Assembly: GCA_030040475.1 (NCBI GenBank)
Contig: JASHTQ010000749.1
Span: 1-15,528, forward strand
From: Streptosporangiaceae bacterium
GTDB taxonomy: Bacteria > Actinomycetota > Actinomycetes > Streptosporangiales > Streptosporangiaceae
Direction: 5' to 3'
Length of the DNA: 15,528 nt
In this document: positions 12,437 through 15,528 of the stretch, piece after piece
How positions within the stretch are numbered: position 1 is the stretch's first letter
Layout of the letters: each line of letters starts with the position of its first letter
Position numbers and translations under genes: made by a program
The notes under the pieces: generated by a model
What the model saw: only the letters and a program-made list of their open reading frames with translations
Told to the model about the DNA's origin: nothing
The model's database searches: none

Positions 12437-14930
12437 GCCGCCAAGGGGGTCCAAGGCCCGCTCCCGGATGGGCGTCAGGTACTTCGATGACCGCGTGCTG
12501 CTGACCGACACTCACGCGTGGGCGTACTACCGGCTTCCTTCGATCTCCTACGAGTTCGTCGCCCCCGAGGAACGCGAGGCGCTGGCGACCAACGTCACCG
12601 TCGCGCTGGCCGCGATCAGGATGGCCGACGCCGAGGTCCACCTGCGCATCGCGCACCGGCCCTATCCGGCGAACGCGTGGGCGACCGGCCTGGACGCCAC
12701 GTCGGACGGCGGCCCCGGCTGGCGGGACTACCTGGAGCAGTCGTACCAGCACGTCTGGGCGAAGGATTTCTGGGGCAAGGAGATCTACCTCGGCGTCCGG
12801 CTCGGCCAGCGCGGCATGCGCGCCCAGCTGTCCGGCAGCGTGCTGCCCCAGTTCATGGGCCTGTACAGCAAGGGCGAGCGCGGGCTCGGGATCACCGACG
12901 AGGCGGTGGGCTCCGGCGAGATCGGCAAGTGGACGGAGTCCGCGGAGCGCCTGGGCCGGGCGCTGAACGCGAGCGCGCTTGCCGCCAGGCACGCGACTTC
13001 CGGCGAGATCGCCTGGCTGATCAGGCACACGCTGATGTCGTCGGCCGCCGAGTCCGTCCCGTCCGCCACCAAACGCAGGCGCTGGGGCGCGGGCGAGATC
13101 GACATGCTCTTCGAGGGGCAGATACACAACGGGCGGAACGTGCTCTGCCTGGAGCACCTGGCGGGGGAGTCCTACGCCGCATTCGTCTCATTCGCCAGGT
13201 TCCCGGACGTGATGTCGTTCCCGGACGGCGAGCCGTGGCTGCATTTTGCCGACTCACTGCCATTTCCGGTGGAGATCAGTTCCCGGATGAAGCTCATTCC
13301 GCCGGCCAAGGCGAGCAAGGACGTCAGCCGGCGGCTGGCGCACGCCCGCGACATGGATGCGCATATCCGTGAGGCGGGCGCGGAGGCGCCCATTGCCCTG
13401 GCCGAGCAGATTGCCGCGGCCAGAATGCTCGAGCACGGCATTACCAAGGAGCGGCTGCCATTTGTATACGGCTGGCACCGTCTTATCGTGACCGCCCCGA
13501 CGCGGGAACTGTGCGTGCGGCGGGTGGAGGCCGTGGTCGAGCATTACCGGGATATCGGGATCGACGTGGTCAACTCCACCGGCGACCAGTTCTCGCTGTT
13601 GTGCGAATCGCTGCCCGGCGAGCGGATACGGCTGAACTCCTACGTGCAGCGCCAGCCGCTGTACACGATCGCGGGCGGAATGCCGACCGCGACCGTGGAA
13701 CTCGGCGACCGGATCGACCAGAACGCGGGCTGGATCGGGCCCTACATCGGCGAGACGCTCGGCCGGGCGAGGTCGATCGTGCACTTCGACCCGCTGCTCG
13801 CGACCGCCCGCAACCGACCCACCGCCATCGCCATCACCGGCGAGCCCGGCGGCGGCAAGACGACGCTGGCCATGCTGCTGATCTACCAGCTGGCGCTGCG
13901 CGGCGCGACCGTCGCGGTGATCGACCCGAAGGGCGATGCCGAGTCCCTGGTGGCGTACCTGAAGGGGCAGGGCCGCAAGGCGCGGGTGCTGCCGCTGAAC
14001 TCCGCGGCGCCCGGCCTGCTCGACCCGTTCTCCTTCGGCGTCGACCTGGCAGAGAAGCGGACGATGGCGACCGAGACGCTGCGGCTGCTGCTGCCCAGGA
14101 TGAGCGAGGAGCGCGAGAGCGCCATGATCCAGGCGGTCGGCGCGGTGGCCGGAACCGACCGGCCCAGCCTCGGCAAGGTCGTCAGGCACCTGGAGCAGGC
14201 CGACGACCCGGCCTGGAAGAACACCGGCGCGGTCATGCGCTCGATCTCCGAGATGCGCCTGGCCCGGCTGTGCTTCGCCCCCTCGATCGGCCAGCAGATC
14301 GACGCGGAGGGCTGGACGACGGTGTTCACGCTGGCCGGGCTCACCCTGCCGGACACCACCACGAACAGGGACGACTACTCCTACGAGCAGCGGCTCTCGG
14401 TCGCGCTGCTCTACCTGGTGTCCCAGTTCGCCCGCAAACTCCTCAACGGGATCGACCGGGCCGCGCCCAAGGCGATCTTCCTCGACGAGGCGTGGGCGAT
14501 CACGTCGACTCCCGAGGGCGCCAAGCTGGTGCCCGAGGTGTCCAGGATGGGCCGGTCCAGGAACACCGCGCTGATCCTGGTGTCCCAGAACGCGGGCGAC
14601 CTGCTGAACGAGCAGGTGACGAACTGCCTGTCGAGCGTGTTCGCGTTCCGGTCGACCGAGCGCGGCGAGGTGGCCAACGTCATGTCGCTGCTCGGGGTGG
14701 CCCCGTCCGACGAGCACAAGGCGGCGCTCCGGGCGCTCGGCAACGGCGAGTGCATCTTCCGCGACCTGGATGACCGGGCCGGGCGGATCGGCATCGACCT
14801 GGTCTCCGACGAGCTGAGGGACTGGATCGACACCAACCCGACCAGGGCGAGGTACGGACAGGCGGATCCGAGAACCGACGAACCGGCCCATCTGGCGGTC
14901 GGCACGCAGGCGGCGGAAGCGTCGTCGTAA
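12420..14930 (+). CDS. VirB4/TraC-type (TcpF-like, SCO6880-type) conjugation ATPase
   Basis: An 836-aa cytoplasmic ATPase expected to power assembly and substrate movement in the type IV secretion channel. The N-terminal half (to about 450) matches the large variable domain of actinobacterial SCO6880-type proteins (YFDDRVLLTDTHAWAYYRLP near the start). The C-terminal RecA-like half has Walker A GEPGGGKTT (474-482, K480), a following VIDPKGDAESL, Walker B AIFLDEAW (685-692; D689, E690) and the LILVSQNAGDLL and CIFRDLDDRAGRIGIDLV segments typical of VirB4/TraC. Catalytic residues are intact. The start at GTG 12420 is set by a strong ribosome binding site and overlaps the upstream gene by 17 bases. 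The next gene follows after 26 bases. Confidence 0.92.
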   Translation: MSTRTRPPRGSKARSRMGVRYFDDRVLLTDTHAWAYYRLPSISYEFVAPEEREALATNVTVALAAIRMADAEVHLRIAHRPYPANAWATGLDATSDGGPGWRDYLEQSYQHVWAKDFWGKEIYLGVRLGQRGMRAQLSGSVLPQFMGLYSKGERGLGITDEAVGSGEIGKWTESAERLGRALNASALAARHATSGEIAWLIRHTLMSSAAESVPSATKRRRWGAGEIDMLFEGQIHNGRNVLCLEHLAGESYAAFVSFARFPDVMSFPDGEPWLHFADSLPFPVEISSRMKLIPPAKASKDVSRRLAHARDMDAHIREAGAEAPIALAEQIAAARMLEHGITKERLPFVYGWHRLIVTAPTRELCVRRVEAVVEHYRDIGIDVVNSTGDQFSLLCESLPGERIRLNSYVQRQPLYTIAGGMPTATVELGDRIDQNAGWIGPYIGETLGRARSIVHFDPLLATARNRPTAIAITGEPGGGKTTLAMLLIYQLALRGATVAVIDPKGDAESLVAYLKGQGRKARVLPLNSAAPGLLDPFSFGVDLAEKRTMATETLRLLLPRMSEERESAMIQAVGAVAGTDRPSLGKVVRHLEQADDPAWKNTGAVMRSISEMRLARLCFAPSIGQQIDAEGWTTVFTLAGLTLPDTTTNRDDYSYEQRLSVALLYLVSQFARKLLNGIDRAAPKAIFLDEAWAITSTPEGAKLVPEVSRMGRSRNTALILVSQNAGDLLNEQVTNCLSSVFAFRSTERGEVANVMSLLGVAPSDEHKAALRALGNGECIFRDLDDRAGRIGIDLVSDELRDWIDTNPTRARYGQADPRTDEPAHLAVGTQAAEASS

Positions 14931-14956
14931 CCGTAAAAAACCATGGAGTTCCCCCG

Positions 14957-15528
14957 ATGGCTTTCTCGCTAGCGCTGTCCAGGCGACACCGCGCGGACTC
15001 TCAGTCACCCTGCCGTCACGCCGTAACGCGCGCGGCGCAGGTGCTGCTGATCGCGGGCGCTCTGCTCGGGGCCGGCGGCCCGGCGCTAGCCGCCACCCAC
15101 TCGGCGCCCGCGCCGAGCCAATCCCAAGCACAGGCCCAAGCCAAGGCACAATCCCAACCACAGGCCAAACCGCAGCAAACCACGCTGACCGCCTTCGTCG
15201 CCCCGGCCCTGCCCGGCGGGGTCTGCCAGGTGCCGGGCATCGGCGACATCGGCGGCCTGGTCGGGCTGTGCTCGTCGGGCCAAAGCGGCCTCATCGGCGA
15301 CCTGAACAACATCTGCGAACCCTCGCTGCCCCAACCCGAGCAGGCCACCGGCGGCATCGACTCGATGATCGAGCCGCCCGCGGCTACCGCGGGCGGCAAG
15401 ACGCTGTACGACAACTACGGGATGGCGGGCCAGTTCTGGGCCGCCCACGGCCTGCAGTGCTCGGACATGACCTCGCTGATCGGCAACAACGTGGCCGGCA
15501 TGGTCTTCGACGCGGCCAAATCACTGGA
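14957..15528 (+). CDS. Exported conjugation protein, N-terminal part (VirB6/TrbL/TcpH-like candidate)
   Basis: Open from ATG 14957 to the window end (190 complete codons, no stop), so only the N-terminus is seen. GGAG (14945-14948) is 8 bases ahead of the ATG. Residues about 22-45 form a signal peptide: a basic start, hydrophobic core AAQVLLIAGALLGAGG and a PALA cleavage site after residue 45. A Gln/Ala/Ser-rich segment (about 53-74) follows, then Gly/Cys-containing sequence with Cys at 90, 105, 120 and 168, and LYDNYGMAGQFWAAHG (150-165). Its place directly after the VirB4-like ATPase, as for SCO6881 or TcpH, suggests the large polytopic channel protein, whose helices would lie beyond the window. 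That assignment rests on context more than on sequence. Confidence 0.6.
   Translation, partial: MAFSLALSRRHRADSQSPCRHAVTRAAQVLLIAGALLGAGGPALAATHSAPAPSQSQAQAQAKAQSQPQAKPQQTTLTAFVAPALPGGVCQVPGIGDIGGLVGLCSSGQSGLIGDLNNICEPSLPQPEQATGGIDSMIEPPAATAGGKTLYDNYGMAGQFWAAHGLQCSDMTSLIGNNVAGMVFDAAKSL

Noticed and set aside
13254..15161. 635-residue minus-strand ORF
   Set aside because: Antisense shadow of the VirB4-like gene, whose Walker A and B motifs and family-wide match are on the plus strand.

Overview
The window is very GC-rich coding DNA with strong G/C preference at third codon positions, frequent GTG starts and actinobacterial families (DUF1707, DUF2637, TcpC/TcpE-type conjugation genes). I read it as a chromosomal or integrated segment of a filamentous-type actinomycete (Actinomycetota; Streptosporangiales or a relative is possible but not provable from this window).

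Left part (1-1806): the translation-associated P-loop ATPase YchF, followed 28 bases later by a fused pterin-dehydratase-like/glyoxalase-like (VOC) protein. A roughly 740-base gap (1807-2544) holds no convincing gene. It does hold a nested inverted repeat and a candidate promoter with a 16-base palindrome in its spacer.

Middle part (2545-4878): a tightly overlapping three-gene phospholipid operon. It encodes CDP-diacylglycerol-serine phosphatidyltransferase (PssA), a two-domain protein joining a putative membrane-hydrolase-like domain to a PmtA-like SAM methyltransferase, and a small archaeal-type phosphatidylserine decarboxylase (Psd). Together these could run CDP-DAG to PS to PE and then to N-methylated PE or phosphatidylcholine. 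A hairpin follows the psd stop at once. Two minus-strand membrane-protein genes come next: a four-helix DUF2637 protein and a DUF1707 protein with two helices.

Right part (6434-15528): a gene-free stretch of about 1.1 kb with three related 25-base hairpin repeats, a tandem 12-base repeat and clustered GAAC/GTTC half-sites. It leads into a plus-strand type IV secretion/conjugation gene cluster. The order is a TcpC-like (VirB8-like) protein, an Arg/Pro-rich ORF of unknown function coupled at both ends, a TcpD-like two-helix protein, a giant TcpE-linker-MinD-like fusion, a VirB4/TcpF-type ATPase, and the start of an exported protein cut by the window edge, probably the VirB6/TcpH-like channel component. 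The order C-D-E-F-(H) resembles that described for Gram-positive tcp loci such as pCW3. No relaxase, coupling ATPase, integrase or att site is in the window, so mobility is not shown.

The most unusual points are the hydrolase-like/methyltransferase fusion inside a PS/PE operon; the TcpE-MinD fusion, whose P-loop lacks both lysines and whose TcpE domain is strikingly AT-rich; the coupled unknown ORF at 8631-9104; and the hairpin repeat family at 6578-6674.
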